This document shows, piece after piece, positions 28,604 through 37,793 of a DNA stretch of 64,000 nt (position 1 is the stretch's first letter; the number at the start of each line of letters is the position of its first letter). The notes beneath the pieces are model-generated. The model was given only the letters and a program-made list of their open reading frames with translations, did no database searches and had not been told where the DNA came from. The stretch covers positions 186,001-250,000 of the forward strand of contig NZ_JAULSC010000002.1 in the NCBI RefSeq assembly GCF_030518195.1, read 5' to 3'. The position numbers and the translations under genes are program-made. The stretch is from Nocardioides cremeus (GTDB lineage Bacteria; Actinomycetota; Actinomycetes; Propionibacteriales; Nocardioidaceae).

Positions 28604-30292
28604 ATGACCGGACCGTCCGAGCGACCCGACCTCAAGCCCCGTTCCCGCGACGTCACCGACGGCCTCGAGCGCGCCGCCTCCCGCGGCATGCTCCGGGCGG
28701 TGGGGATGGGCGACGACGACTGGGAGAAGCCCCAGATCGGCGTCGCGTCGAGCTGGAACGAGATCACCCCCTGCAACCTGTCGCTGGACCGCCTGGCCAA
28801 GGCGGTCAAGAACGGCGTGCACGCCGCCGGCGGCTACCCGCTGGAGTTCGGCACCATCTCGGTCTCCGACGGCATCTCGATGGGCCACGAGGGCATGCAC
28901 TTCTCGCTGGTCTCCCGCGAGGTCATCGCCGACTCGGTCGAGGTGGTGATGAGCGCCGAGCGTCTCGACGGGTCGGTGCTGCTGGCGGGCTGCGACAAGT
29001 CGCTGCCCGGCATGCTGATGGCCGCCGCGCGCCTCGACCTGGCCTCCGTCTTCATGTACGCCGGCTCGATCATGCCCGGCCAGGTCGACGGCGAGGACGT
29101 GACGATCATCGACGCCTTCGAGGCCGTCGGCGCGTGCCTGGCCGGCAAGATGAGCCGCGAGGAGGTCGACCGGATCGAGCGGGCCATCTGCCCCGGCGAG
29201 GGCGCCTGCGGCGGCATGTACACCGCCAACACGATGGCCGCCGTCGGCGAGGCGCTCGGCATGTCGCTGCCCGGCTCGGCCGCCCCGCCGGCCGTCGACC
29301 GGCGCCGCGACGGGTTCGCGCACCGCTCCGGAGAGGCCGTCGTCGGGATGCTGCGCGAGGGCATCACCGCGCGCCAGATCATGACCATGGAGGCCTTCGA
29401 GAACGCGATCACCGTGGTGATGGCCCTCGGCGGCTCCACCAACGCGGTGCTGCACCTGCTGGCGATCGCCCGCGAGGCCGAGGTGCCGCTGACCATCGAC
29501 GACTTCAACCGCATCGGCGACAAGGTGCCCCACCTGGGCGACCTCAAGCCGTTCGGCCGCTACGTGATGAACGACGTCGACAAGATCGGCGGCATCCCCG
29601 TGGTGATGAAGGCGCTGCTCGACGCGGGCCTGATGCACGGCGACGTGCTGACCGTGACCGGCCGCACGATGGCCGAGAACCTCGAGGCCCTCGCCCCGCC
29701 GTCGCTCGACGACGACGTGATCCGCAGCCTCGAGCGCCCGATCCACGCCACCGGCGGCCTGACCATCCTCAAGGGCTCGCTGGCCCCCGAGGGCGCGGTG
29801 GTGAAGTCGGCCGGCTTCGACGAGACCGTCTTCGAGGGCACCGCCCGGGTCTTCGACGGCGAGCGCGCCGCCATGGACGCGCTGTCGGCCGGGCAGATCC
29901 AGGCCCGCGACGTCGTCGTCATCCGCTACGAGGGCCCCAAGGGCGGTCCCGGCATGCGCGAGATGCTCGCCATCACCGGGGCCATCAAGGGTGCCGGCCT
30001 CGGCAAGGACGTGCTGCTGCTCACCGACGGCCGCTTCTCCGGCGGCACCACCGGCCTGTGCGTGGGCCACGTGGCGCCCGAGGCCGTCGACGGCGGCCCG
30101 ATCGCGTTCGTGCGCGACGGCGACCGGATCACCCTCGACGTCCTCAACCGCACCCTCGAGGTCGAGCAGGGCGACGAGTGGGAGTCGCGCAAGGAGGGCT
30201 GGGAGCCCAACCCGCCGAAGTACACCCGCGGGGTCCTGGGCAAGTACGCCAAGACGGTCTCCTCCGCCGCCCACGGCGCGGTCACCGGCTGA
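28604..30292 (+). CDS. ilvD: Dihydroxy-acid dehydratase
   Basis: 562 aa. Dehydrates dihydroxyisovalerate and dihydroxymethylvalerate to the keto acids used for valine, leucine and isoleucine. Fe-S cysteines are in TPCNLS (about 46), [10 protein letters not shown] (about 130) and [15 protein letters not shown] (about 203); the C-terminal [20 protein letters not shown] block completes the site. It is separate from the ilvBNC cluster at 37.8 kb, as is usual in actinobacteria. It is followed by a nested inverted-repeat region before the convergent carboxylase remnant. Confidence 0.97.
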   Translation: MTGPSERPDLKPRSRDVTDGLERAASRGMLRAVGMGDDDWEKPQIGVASSWNEITPCNLSLDRLAKAVKNGVHAAGGYPLEFGTISVSDGISMGHEGMHFSLVSREVIADSVEVVMSAERLDGSVLLAGCDKSLPGMLMAAARLDLASVFMYAGSIMPGQVDGEDVTIIDAFEAVGACLAGKMSREEVDRIERAICPGEGACGGMYTANTMAAVGEALGMSLPGSAAPPAVDRRRDGFAHRSGEAVVGMLREGITARQIMTMEAFENAITVVMALGGSTNAVLHLLAIAREAEVPLTIDDFNRIGDKVPHLGDLKPFGRYVMNDVDKIGGIPVVMKALLDAGLMHGDVLTVTGRTMAENLEALAPPSLDDDVIRSLERPIHATGGLTILKGSLAPEGAVVKSAGFDETVFEGTARVFDGERAAMDALSAGQIQARDVVVIRYEGPKGGPGMREMLAITGAIKGAGLGKDVLLLTDGRFSGGTTGLCVGHVAPEAVDGGPIAFVRDGDRITLDVLNRTLEVEQGDEWESRKEGWEPNPPKYTRGVLGKYAKTVSSAAHGAVTG

Positions 30293-30297
30293 CGACC

Positions 30298-30377
30298 GGT
30301 CACTTTCGCACCAGCCACCGGTCACTTCTGCACCTGGTCGGGTGCGAAAGTGACTGCTCGGTGGTGCGAAGGTGACT
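30298..30377. repeat. Four copies of a 15-bp motif in nested inverted arrangement
   Basis: GGTCACTTTCGCACC (30298-30312) and GGTCACTTCTGCACC (30320-30334) face GGTGCGAAAGTGACT (30341-30355) and GGTGCGAAGGTGACT (30363-30377). Copies 1 and 2 can pair with 3 and 4, giving a double hairpin between the convergent ilvD and carboxylase genes. Likely terminator or repetitive extragenic element. Confidence 0.7.
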
Positions 30378-30387
30378 GCTCGTGCCG

Positions 30388-31935
30388 CTACCAGGTGTCG
30401 ACGGGACGGCCGCTGCCCACCAGGCGGCCGTCGCGGGCGGCGGCCGCGAGCAGCGCCGCGACGACCTGACGGGTCTCGGCGGGGTCGATGACGTCGTCGA
30501 TCTCGAAGTGTCGGGCGACGTTGAGCGCCGCGGAGTGCGCCTGGGCGTAGGCCGTCAGCTCGCGCACCTGCTGCTCGCGTTCGGCCTCGTCCTCGATCGC
30601 CTCGAGCTCGCGGCGCATCGACAGGCGCACCGCGCCCTCGAGCCCCATCGCGCCCAGGTGCGCGCCGGGCCAGGCCAGCGTCATCAGCGGCTGGTGGGTG
30701 CTGCCGCCGAGCATCGCCTGCGCGCCCAGGCCGTAGCCGCGGCGCAGCACCACACCGATCATCGGCACCTGCAGCCGGGCGCCGGCCACGAGCAGCCGCG
30801 AGGTGTGGCGCACCAGGCCGGTGCGCTCGGCGTCGGGGCCGACCATCATGCCGGGGGTGTCGACCAGCGAGACGACCGGGAAGCCGTGGGCGTCGCACAG
30901 CTGGAGGAACCGCGCGGCCTTGTCGCCGGCGTCGGCGGTGATCGCGCCGGCGAGGTGGCGGGTGTCGTTGCCGATGACCCCGACGGTGCGGCCCTCGATG
31001 CGCCCCAGCGCGGTCAGCAGCTCGGGGGCGAAGTCGGGGCGCAGCTCGGTGACGGTGCCCTCGTCGCAGATCGTCTCCACCACCGGCACCAGCTCGTACG
31101 ACGTGCGCTCGCCGTCGGGGACGGCCTCGCGCAGCGGCGTCTGGTCGGGCACCTCCCACGAGTCCTCGTCGCCCAGGAAGTAGCCGATGAGCGCGCGGGC
31201 CGCCTCGACCGCGTCGTCCTCGTCGACGGCCACGTCGACCACGCCGTTGGCGGTCATCACGTCGAGCGGCCCGACCTCGGCGGCGCTGACCTCGCCGAGC
31301 CCGCCACCGGCGATCATCGCCGGCCCACCCATGCCGAGGGAGGCCCGCGGGGTGGCGACCACGAGGTCGGAGCAGCCCGCGACGACCGCGTTGCCGGCGA
31401 AGCAGGGGCCCTCGACCACGGCGATCCGCGGCACCCGGCCCGACAGCCGGGCCCACGCGGCGAAGGTGGTGACGTCGAGCGCGGAGACGAGCGGGATGTC
31501 GGTGTCGCCGGGGCGTCCGCCGCCCCCGGCGGCGAAGAACACTCAGGGCAGCGCGAGCCGCTCGACGACGTCGAGGAGCCGGTCGGTCTTGCGGTGCCCG
31601 CGCATGCCCTGGGTGCCGGCCATCACGAGGTAGTCGTAGGAGAGCACCGCCACGGACCGGCCGCCGATGGTGGCCAGGCCACCGACGATGCCGTCGGCGA
31701 CGGTGCGGTCGAGCAGGTCGTCCATCGACCGCTTGTCCTCCTGCGCCGCGGTGACGAAGCGGCCGTACTCGACGAAGCTGCCCGGGTCGACCAGCGCCGC
31801 GACCTGCTCGCGGGCGGTGCGGCCGCCGCGCTCGTGCAGCCGCTCGACGGCCTCGGGGCGTGCGGCGTCCTCGGTCAGGGCCCGCCGTGCGAGCACCTCC
31901 AGCAGGGCGGGCCGGATCGGGTCGGGGGTCGACAT
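30388..31935 (-). pseudogene. Acyl-CoA carboxylase carboxyltransferase subunit, interrupted by an in-frame TGA
   Basis: The whole frame (about 515 codons) matches biotin-dependent acyl-CoA carboxylase beta subunits. Part 1, 31935-31543 (130 aa), has the N-terminal CT domain up to DRLLDVVERLALP. Part 2, 31542-30388 (384 codons), resumes in the same frame with VFFAAGGGGRPGDTD and continues through GMGGPAMIAGGG, the second CT domain (GVIGNDTRHLAGAI) and HFEIDDVIDP. Only one TGA (31545-31543) separates them, at a point where homologues have Val in LPVVFFAEGGGGRPGDTD. The next codon is GTG, so a split two-polypeptide form is conceivable. A sequencing error or nonsense mutation is equally possible. 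TAGACT 7 nt before ATG 31935 gives an intact promoter. Confidence 0.75.
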
Positions 31936-31942
31936 GGCGGGG

Positions 31943-31972
31943 AGTCTAGGAGCGTGCCCGGTGGGGTAGACA
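31943..31972. promoter_or_regulatory. Divergent -10 elements of the carboxylase and kynU genes
   Basis: TAGACT on the minus strand (31943-31948) is 7 nt from ATG 31935, and TAGACA on the plus strand (31967-31972) is 6 nt from GTG 31979. The two genes are 43 bp apart, so their promoters overlap. Confidence 0.45.
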
Positions 31973-31978
31973 TGCGCC

Positions 31979-33214
31979 GTGACCTCCACCACCCACGAGA
32001 CCACCGCACGCCTCGACGCCGACGACGGGCTGGCGTCGTACCGCGACCGCTTCGTCGGGGCGCAGAGCCCCCTGGTCTACCTCGACGGCAACTCGCTGGG
32101 ACGCCCGCTGCGGGTCACGGGGGAGCGGCTGCGGACCTTCGTCGAGCACGAGTGGGGCGGCCGGCTGATCCGCGGCTGGGACGAGGCGTGGATGGACCTG
32201 CCGACCGTCGTGGGCGACCGGATCGGCGCCACCTGCCTGGGCGCGGCCCCCGGGCAGACGGTGGTCGCCGACTCGACCACGGTGCTGCTCTACAAGGCGC
32301 TGCGCGCCGCGGTGGCCGCCCGGCCGGGGCGCCGCGAGGTGGTGCTCGACCGCGACAACTTCCCGACCGACCGCTACGTGGCGGCCGGCGTGGCCGACGA
32401 GCTCGGCCTGACCCTGCGCTGGATCGACGTCGACACCAGCGCCGGGGTCACCCTCGAGCAGGTGCAGGAGGTCGTGGGCGAGCAGACCGCGGTGGTGCTG
32501 CTCAGCCACGTCGCCTACCGCTCGGCCTGGCTGGCCGACGCGCCGGCGATCACCGCGGCGGTCCACGACGCCGGGGCGCTGGTGCTGTGGGACCTGAGCC
32601 ACTCGGTCGGCTCGGTGCCGCTCGAGCTCGACGCGTGGGGGGTCGACCTGGCGGTCGGCTGCACCTACAAGTACCTCAACGGCGGGCCCGGCTCGCCCGC
32701 GTTCGTCTACGTCGCCGAGCGGCTGCTCGACGGGCTGCAGCAGCCGGTGCCGGGCTGGATGGGCCACGCCGACCCGTTCGCGATGGGCCCCGGCTGGACG
32801 CCCGCGCCGGGCATCCGCCGGATGGTCTCGGGCACCCCGCCGGTGGTCGGGATGCTCGCCGTCCAGGACATGCTCGACCTGCTCGAGGAGGTCGGCATGC
32901 CGGCCGTGCGCGCCAAGTCGGTGGGCCTGGCCGAGCACGTCCTGCGGCTCACCGACGTCCTGCTCGCGCCGCTGGGCGTCGGCGTCGCCACGCCCCGCGA
33001 GGCGCAGCGTCGCGGCGGCCACGTCACGCTCACCCACCCGGCCATGCGCGAGGCCACGGCCCGGCTCTGGGCCGCCGACGTGGTCCCCGACTACCGCGAC
33101 CCCGGCGGCCTGCGACTGGGCCTCTCGCCGCTCTCGACGTCGTACGACGAGGTGACGCGCGGGATGGAGTCGGTTCGCGAGGTGCTCGCCGACCTGACAG
33201 CCTCGGACGCATGA
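31979..33214 (+). CDS. kynU: Kynureninase
   Basis: 411-aa fold-type I PLP enzyme that cleaves kynurenine to anthranilate and alanine. It begins ARLDADDGLASYRDRFV and has the kynureninase blocks YLDGNSLGRPL, RGWDEAWMDLP, WDLSHSVGSVPLEL and the PLP lysine in GCTYKYLNGGPGSPAF. No tryptophan dioxygenase or formamidase gene is in the window. GTG start, leaderless-type -10. The stop overlaps the S66 peptidase start (ATGA), an unusual partner. Confidence 0.93.
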   Translation: MTSTTHETTARLDADDGLASYRDRFVGAQSPLVYLDGNSLGRPLRVTGERLRTFVEHEWGGRLIRGWDEAWMDLPTVVGDRIGATCLGAAPGQTVVADSTTVLLYKALRAAVAARPGRREVVLDRDNFPTDRYVAAGVADELGLTLRWIDVDTSAGVTLEQVQEVVGEQTAVVLLSHVAYRSAWLADAPAITAAVHDAGALVLWDLSHSVGSVPLELDAWGVDLAVGCTYKYLNGGPGSPAFVYVAERLLDGLQQPVPGWMGHADPFAMGPGWTPAPGIRRMVSGTPPVVGMLAVQDMLDLLEEVGMPAVRAKSVGLAEHVLRLTDVLLAPLGVGVATPREAQRRGGHVTLTHPAMREATARLWAADVVPDYRDPGGLRLGLSPLSTSYDEVTRGMESVREVLADLTASDA

Positions 33215-34248
33215 GCAGCACCGACGTCCGCTTCCCCCGCCCGCTGCGCCCCGGCGACACCATCGGGGTCACCGCGCCCTCCTCGGGCGTGCAGACCTCG
33301 CTGCTCCCGAGGCTCGACGTGGCCTGCGAGCACCTGCGGCGGCGGGGCTACGAGGTGCGCCGCGGCGCGGTGCTCGAGACGCCCGACGGGGGAGTGGCCG
33401 CCCCGGCGGCCCAGCGCGCGGCCGAGCTGACCGCGATGCTCTGCGACCCCGACGTGCGCGCCGTGGTGCCGCCGTGGGGCGGTGAGCTGGCGATCCAGGT
33501 GCTCGACCACCTCGACTGGGACGCCCTGGCCGCCGCCGAGCCGACCTGGCTGGTCGGCTGGAGCGACCTGACCACCCTGATGGTGCCGCTGCTGACCCGG
33601 CTGGGTTGGGCGACGCTGCACGGCGGCAACCTGATGGACGCGCCCTACCGCCAGCCCGAGGGCCTCGCGCACTGGATCGACGTGCTCGAGACCGAGCCGG
33701 GCGACCCGGTCGTGCAGTCCTCGCCCGGCCGGCACCGCTCCGGCGGCTTCGACGACTGGGAGGCCGAGCCGGGCCTCGCCGAGCAGCAGCTCGACCTCAC
33801 CGGCTCGTGGGAGGTCGTCGGCGGCGGCGGGCTCGACCTGACCGGTCGACTGGTGGGCGGCTGCATCGAGGTGCTCGGACCGCTGGTCGGCACGCCGTAC
33901 GCCGACGTCGCCGGCTGGGGCCGCGCGCAGGTCGACGAGGGCCTCGTGGTCTACGTGGAGGCGGCCGAGCACGCCGCCTTCGACGTGTGCCGCGCGCTGC
34001 ACGGGATGCGGATGGCCGGCTGGTTCGACGAGGCCGAGGCAGTGCTCGTCGGGCGCACCTCCGGGCCCGACAGCCCCGGGCTGAGCCAGCGCCAGGCCGT
34101 GCTCGACGCGCTGGGCCCGCTGGAGGTGCCGCTGGTGCTGGGGGTCGACGTGGGCCACGTGCCGCCGAACCTGCCGCTGGTCAACGGCGCGTCGTGCCGC
34201 GTGGTCGTCGACGCCCGGCGCGCCGAGATCACCCAGGTGTGGGGCTGA
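33211..34248 (+). CDS. Peptidase S66 (LD-carboxypeptidase/MccF family)
   Basis: 345 aa, no signal peptide. N-terminal LRPGDTIGVTAPSSGV and nucleophile elbow LVGWSDLTT (about S113) define S66. The C-terminal half has GGCIEVLGPLVGTPY with the catalytic Glu, and GVDVGHVPPNLPLVNG with the His. Members either trim muropeptides (LdcA) or inactivate microcin C-type nucleotide peptides (MccF). Its cytoplasmic location and size fit both. Coupled to kynU; its end overlaps the convergent molybdoenzyme by 20 bp. Confidence 0.88.
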   Translation: MSSTDVRFPRPLRPGDTIGVTAPSSGVQTSLLPRLDVACEHLRRRGYEVRRGAVLETPDGGVAAPAAQRAAELTAMLCDPDVRAVVPPWGGELAIQVLDHLDWDALAAAEPTWLVGWSDLTTLMVPLLTRLGWATLHGGNLMDAPYRQPEGLAHWIDVLETEPGDPVVQSSPGRHRSGGFDDWEAEPGLAEQQLDLTGSWEVVGGGGLDLTGRLVGGCIEVLGPLVGTPYADVAGWGRAQVDEGLVVYVEAAEHAAFDVCRALHGMRMAGWFDEAEAVLVGRTSGPDSPGLSQRQAVLDALGPLEVPLVLGVDVGHVPPNLPLVNGASCRVVVDARRAEITQVWG

Positions 34249-36415
34249 GCGCCGCCACTGGCGAGACCTCCACCTCGTGGGCCAGCATCACGGCCTGACC
34301 GCTCACGGGCTCCATGTGCGCCGCGCCGCCCGGCACCACCTCGTTGACGTTGACCCCCGCGCGGGCCCGCGCCCGGCTGGCGCCGGAGGCCCGGTGGCCC
34401 CAGCCGTGGGGCACCACCACGACGCCGCGCGCGACGTCGGTGGTCAGCTTGACCGGCAGGCGCACCGCGCCCGCGGCGCCGCGCACCTCGACCTCGTCGC
34501 CGTCGCCGATGCCGCGCTCGCCGGCGTCGAGCGGGTGCAGCAGCGCGGTGTTGCCGTCGGGCTGCTCGATGTAGGGGTTGTTGTGCATCCAGCTGTTGTG
34601 CGAGCGCCGGTCGCGCCGGCCCACCAGCCGCAGCACCCCGGGGCGGGCGAGGTCGGCCTCGCTGGCCGCCAGCCGGTCGAGGTCGGCGACCAGGTCGGCG
34701 GGCGCCAGGTCGACCAGCCCGTCGGGGGTGGCCACCCGGTGGCCCAGGAACGAGCCGGGCTCGGTCGGTGGCAGCAGCACCCCCTCGGGGCGGCGCCGCA
34801 GCTCGCCGAGCGTCGTACGCCGCCCCCAGCGCAGCAGCACCGCCAGCAGCTGGTCGAAGCCGACCTGGGGTGAGCGCGGCAGCCGGGCCAGCAGGCGGTT
34901 GAGGCGGGGGAGCAGGTGGGCCGGGGTGGTGCCCCAGGGGCGCGCGCCCGAGGCCAGCGCCAGGTCGGAGAAGATCTGCCACTCGGTACGCCGCTCGCCC
35001 AGCGGCGCGACGACGGGCGGGGTCCACTGCGCGTGCGGCACCACCTGCAGCGACTGGTGCGAGGCGGGGAAGTCGCTGCGCTCGAGCATGTCGGTGGCCG
35101 GCAGCACGTAGTCGGCGTGCGCGGCGGTCTCGTTGCGGTAGAGGTCGACGCTGACGACCAGGTCGAGCCGCTCGAGCGCCGCGGCCAGCCGCCCGCCCGG
35201 CACCGAGTGCACGGGGTTGCCGGAGGTCACGAGGAGCGCCCGGATGCGGTCGGGGTGCTCGGTGGTGATCTCGTCGGCGAGCGCGGCGACGGGGAAGGCG
35301 CCGGCCACCCGGTGCCAGCGCCCGTCGGTGGTGCGGTGCTCGTCGAAGCGGCCCAGCCCGGCGAGACCGGCGAGGCGCAGCGTGTCGAACGCACCGCGCG
35401 GCACCAGCAGCCCGCCGCGGCGGTCGAGGTTGCCGGTGAGCAGGTTGAGCCCCTGCACCAACCAGGTGCAGATCGAGCCGAAGGGCCCCATGTTGACGCC
35501 GGTCGAGCAGTAGAGCGCGGCCCCGTCGGCGGCGGCGTACGCCGTGGCGAGCTCGCGGATGGTGCCGGCCGGCACCCCGGTCACGCGCTCGGCGCGCTCG
35601 GGGGTCCACGGTGCCCCGGCGGCCACGAAGTCGTCGACACCGCGGGCCACGGCGCGGGCCGGGGCCAGGTCGACGCCGACCTCGCGGGTCACCACGTGCA
35701 GCATCGCGGCCAGCAGGTAGGCGTCGGTGCCGGGGCGGATCGCCACGTGCTCGCCGACCCGGCGGGCGGTCTCGGTGCGCCGGGGGTCGACGACCACGAC
35801 GCGACCGCCGCGCTCCTCGATGCGGCGCAGCACACCTGCGGCGTCGGCGACCTGCACCACCGACATCTGGCTGACCAGCGGGTTCGAGCCCAGGCAGAGG
35901 AACATCTGCACGTGCTCCAGGTCGGGCACCGGCTGGACCAGGGAGAGCCCGTACATCTCGGTGGCGACGTGGAACTTGGTGTTGACGTCGATGGAGTGGG
36001 AGGCGAAGACGTTGGGGGAGCCGAGCGCCTCGACGAAGCCCGCCGACATCAGGGTGCCGGCCAGGGAGAAGAAGGTCGGGTTGCCCTGGTACATCCCGAT
36101 CGCGCGCGGGCCGTGCTCGCCGACCAGGGCCCGCACCCGGGCGCCGATCTCGCGGTTGGCCTGCTCCCAGGTGATCGGCACCAGCTCGCCGTCGACCCGC
36201 TTGAGCGGGGTCTCGACCCGGTCCTCGTCGTGGTGCAGCGCACCGAGGCCCAGGCCCTTGACGCAGCAGTAGCCCTTCGTGACGGGGTGCTCGCGGTCGG
36301 GGCGGACCTTGACGACCCGCTCGCCGTCGCCGACGCCGGGGCTGCCCTCGACGTCGACGACCAGGCCGCAGTGCACCTCGCAGATGCGGCAGAAGGTGCG
36401 CACGCTGCGGGTCAT
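34229..36415 (-). CDS. Molybdopterin-dependent oxidoreductase (formate dehydrogenase/nitrate reductase superfamily)
   Basis: 728 aa. N-terminal Fe4S4 motif CxxCxxxC in FCRICEVHCGL with the fourth Cys in VTKGYCCVKG. Then the bis-MGD-binding domains (FLCLGSNPLVSQMS, RVVVVDPRRTETA, GVNMGPFGSICTWLVQGLNLLTGNLDRRGG, LVTSGNPVHSVPGG) and the C-terminal molydopterin cap ending near RRSHNSWMHNNPY and VVVPHGWGH. No Tat signal is visible, so it is probably cytoplasmic. Electron acceptor and substrate are unknown; related actinobacterial proteins are uncharacterised. ATG 36415 shares one base with the stop of the membrane-protein gene upstream. Confidence 0.9.
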   Translation of the reverse strand: MTRSVRTFCRICEVHCGLVVDVEGSPGVGDGERVVKVRPDREHPVTKGYCCVKGLGLGALHHDEDRVETPLKRVDGELVPITWEQANREIGARVRALVGEHGPRAIGMYQGNPTFFSLAGTLMSAGFVEALGSPNVFASHSIDVNTKFHVATEMYGLSLVQPVPDLEHVQMFLCLGSNPLVSQMSVVQVADAAGVLRRIEERGGRVVVVDPRRTETARRVGEHVAIRPGTDAYLLAAMLHVVTREVGVDLAPARAVARGVDDFVAAGAPWTPERAERVTGVPAGTIRELATAYAAADGAALYCSTGVNMGPFGSICTWLVQGLNLLTGNLDRRGGLLVPRGAFDTLRLAGLAGLGRFDEHRTTDGRWHRVAGAFPVAALADEITTEHPDRIRALLVTSGNPVHSVPGGRLAAALERLDLVVSVDLYRNETAAHADYVLPATDMLERSDFPASHQSLQVVPHAQWTPPVVAPLGERRTEWQIFSDLALASGARPWGTTPAHLLPRLNRLLARLPRSPQVGFDQLLAVLLRWGRRTTLGELRRRPEGVLLPPTEPGSFLGHRVATPDGLVDLAPADLVADLDRLAASEADLARPGVLRLVGRRDRRSHNSWMHNNPYIEQPDGNTALLHPLDAGERGIGDGDEVEVRGAAGAVRLPVKLTTDVARGVVVVPHGWGHRASGASRARARAGVNVNEVVPGGAAHMEPVSGQAVMLAHEVEVSPVAALSPTPG

Positions 36416-37071
36416 CAGGCCGGCTGCCGCTCGTGCGACCCGGTGGAGGAGCGGCGGTCCAGCAGCGACAGCGCGCCGAGCAGCGCGACGAAGAGCGCCG
36501 TGATCGCCACGCAGGTGATCGCCACCGCGGCCCAACCGTCCTCGCGGTGGTCGAGGAAGGGGTAGGGGAACCACCCGGACACCAGCCCGACGACCAGGGT
36601 CCAGGCCAGCCACGCCAGCGGCCAGACCAGCGCCAGGCCCGCCGTACGACGGGTGACGCGCGGGCGCGGGCCCACCACGACGAAGCCGACGACCGCCAGC
36701 ACGGGCACCACCAGGTGCAGCATCGCGTCGGCCAGCGCGTCGGCGCCCTGCAGGTCGAGCAGCGGGCGCAGCAGCACGAAGTGCACGAGGCCGGTGAGGG
36801 TGATGCCGACGACGGCGTCGAGGCGCAGCACGGTCCAGGCGGTGCCGTCCCTGCCGCGGTGGCGGGCCAGGTGGGCGGCGGCCAGGGCGACCAGCAGGTT
36901 GCTCTGCACGGTGAAGTAGGAGACCAGGCGGCCCAGGCGCACCTCGAGCGGGGGCACCGACTGCTCGTCGAGCACCCGACCGCCCTGGACGACCAGCACC
37001 AGCTGGAGAAGCAGTGCGGCGGCAGCCACCACCGCCACGAGCGCGTGCCAGGACCGGACCCGTGACGTCAT
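36415..37071 (-). CDS. Pr6Pr-family integral membrane protein
   Basis: 218 aa with about six hydrophobic helices. The conserved stretches VSYFTVQSNLLVALAAAHLA, GITLTGLVHFVLLRPL and HLVVPVLAVVGFVVVGPRPR, then VSGWFPYPFLD, identify the Pr6Pr (FAR-17a/AIG1-like) group. Function is unknown. It precedes and overlaps the molybdoenzyme gene, but nothing in it suggests a quinol-oxidising anchor. ATG at 37071 is chosen; the frame extends to 37341. Confidence 0.85.
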   Translation of the reverse strand: MTSRVRSWHALVAVVAAAALLLQLVLVVQGGRVLDEQSVPPLEVRLGRLVSYFTVQSNLLVALAAAHLARHRGRDGTAWTVLRLDAVVGITLTGLVHFVLLRPLLDLQGADALADAMLHLVVPVLAVVGFVVVGPRPRVTRRTAGLALVWPLAWLAWTLVVGLVSGWFPYPFLDHREDGWAAVAITCVAITALFVALLGALSLLDRRSSTGSHERQPA

Positions 37072-37108
37072 GGGCCCTGACGCTAGGGCATCTGGCAGCA
37101 TCTGTGCG

Positions 37109-37516
37109 GTGGACCAGCGGATCAGCTTCATCACCCTGGGGGTGCGCGACCTCGCCGCGTCGCGGGCCTTCTTCCTCGACGGCCTGGGCTGGCAGGCCAG
37201 CCACGACAGCGAGGAGGTGCTGATGCTGCGGGTGGGTGAGCACCTGGTGCTCTCGCTGTGGGACCGCGCCGCGATGGAGGCCGAGGTGGGCGCGCTCGGC
37301 TCGGGCGCGGCGCCGCTGACCATCGCCCACAACGTGGCCACCCGGGCCGAGGTCGACGAGGTGCTCGAGCAGGCCCGCGTGGCCGGCGCCCGGGTCGTGC
37401 TGGCCCCGCAGGAACGGGCCTGGGGCGGCTACACCGGCTACTTCGCCGACCCGGCCGGCTACCGGTGGGAGGTGGCCTGGAACCCGGGGCCGGTCGGCCA
37501 GGAGGTGCTGCCCTGA
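37109..37516 (+). CDS. VOC-family (glyoxalase/bleomycin-resistance fold) protein
   Basis: 135 aa. Single VOC domain made of paired beta-alpha-beta-beta-beta units: ISFITLGVRDLAASRAFFLDGLGW at the start and GGYTGYFADPAGYRWEVAWNP at the end, with metal-ligand-like Glu in the last strand. Ligand unknown. GTG start assigned by the family N-terminus. Divergent from the Pr6Pr gene. Confidence 0.87.
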   Translation: MDQRISFITLGVRDLAASRAFFLDGLGWQASHDSEEVLMLRVGEHLVLSLWDRAAMEAEVGALGSGAAPLTIAHNVATRAEVDEVLEQARVAGARVVLAPQERAWGGYTGYFADPAGYRWEVAWNPGPVGQEVLP

Positions 37517-37624
37517 GGGCGGACCGGCGCGGCGTGCGCCAGCATGTGGGACTCGCGTCCCAGATGTTGGGACGCCTGGCAGACTGGCGTGACGAGGTGA
37601 CGGGGCCCGGGATACCGTGCAGCC

Positions 37625-37666
37625 ATGCGCCAGGACCTTCTCGTACCCACGCGACGCGTGAGCTGA
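37625..37666 (+). CDS. ilvB leader peptide (attenuator)
   Basis: 13-residue open frame MRQDLLVPTRRVS whose codons 5-7 are CTT CTC GTA, that is Leu-Leu-Val, with CTT and GTA being rare in this genome. It resembles the branched-chain leader peptides known before ilvB in Corynebacterium and Streptomyces. A T-tailed hairpin follows 30 nt after its stop. Stalling on these codons would spare ilvBNC from termination. Confidence 0.75.
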   Translation: MRQDLLVPTRRVS

Positions 37667-37695
37667 GCCGGCACCGGCACACAGCCAGCGCGTCA

Positions 37696-37728
37696 CCCCT
37701 CGTTGCCCCCAGGGCCGAGGGGCTTTTT
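37696..37728 (+). terminator. ilvBNC attenuator terminator
   Basis: Arms CCCCTCG (37696-37702) and CGAGGGG (37716-37722), then C and TTTTT. It lies between the leader peptide and ilvB and has the form of a Rho-independent attenuator. Confidence 0.82.
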
Positions 37729-37793
37729 CATGATCAGGGTCCATGAGCAGGGCACGGCGACAGGCACCACACCAGCAAGGGGAGCGGCAGGGC

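Noticed and set aside
28508..31456. Very long minus-strand open frame opposite ilvD
   Set aside because: Its codon pattern mirrors ilvD on the other strand and the protein is low-complexity Arg/Gly/Ala/His sequence; high GC makes long antisense frames common here.
31543..31545. TGA read as selenocysteine in the carboxyltransferase
   Set aside because: The family has Val at this position, no redox role is known there, and no SECIS-like element or sel genes are seen.
37743..37793. Upstream ATG for ilvB
   Set aside because: It adds 17 basic residues without family match and its ribosome binding site is weaker than that of ATG 37794.
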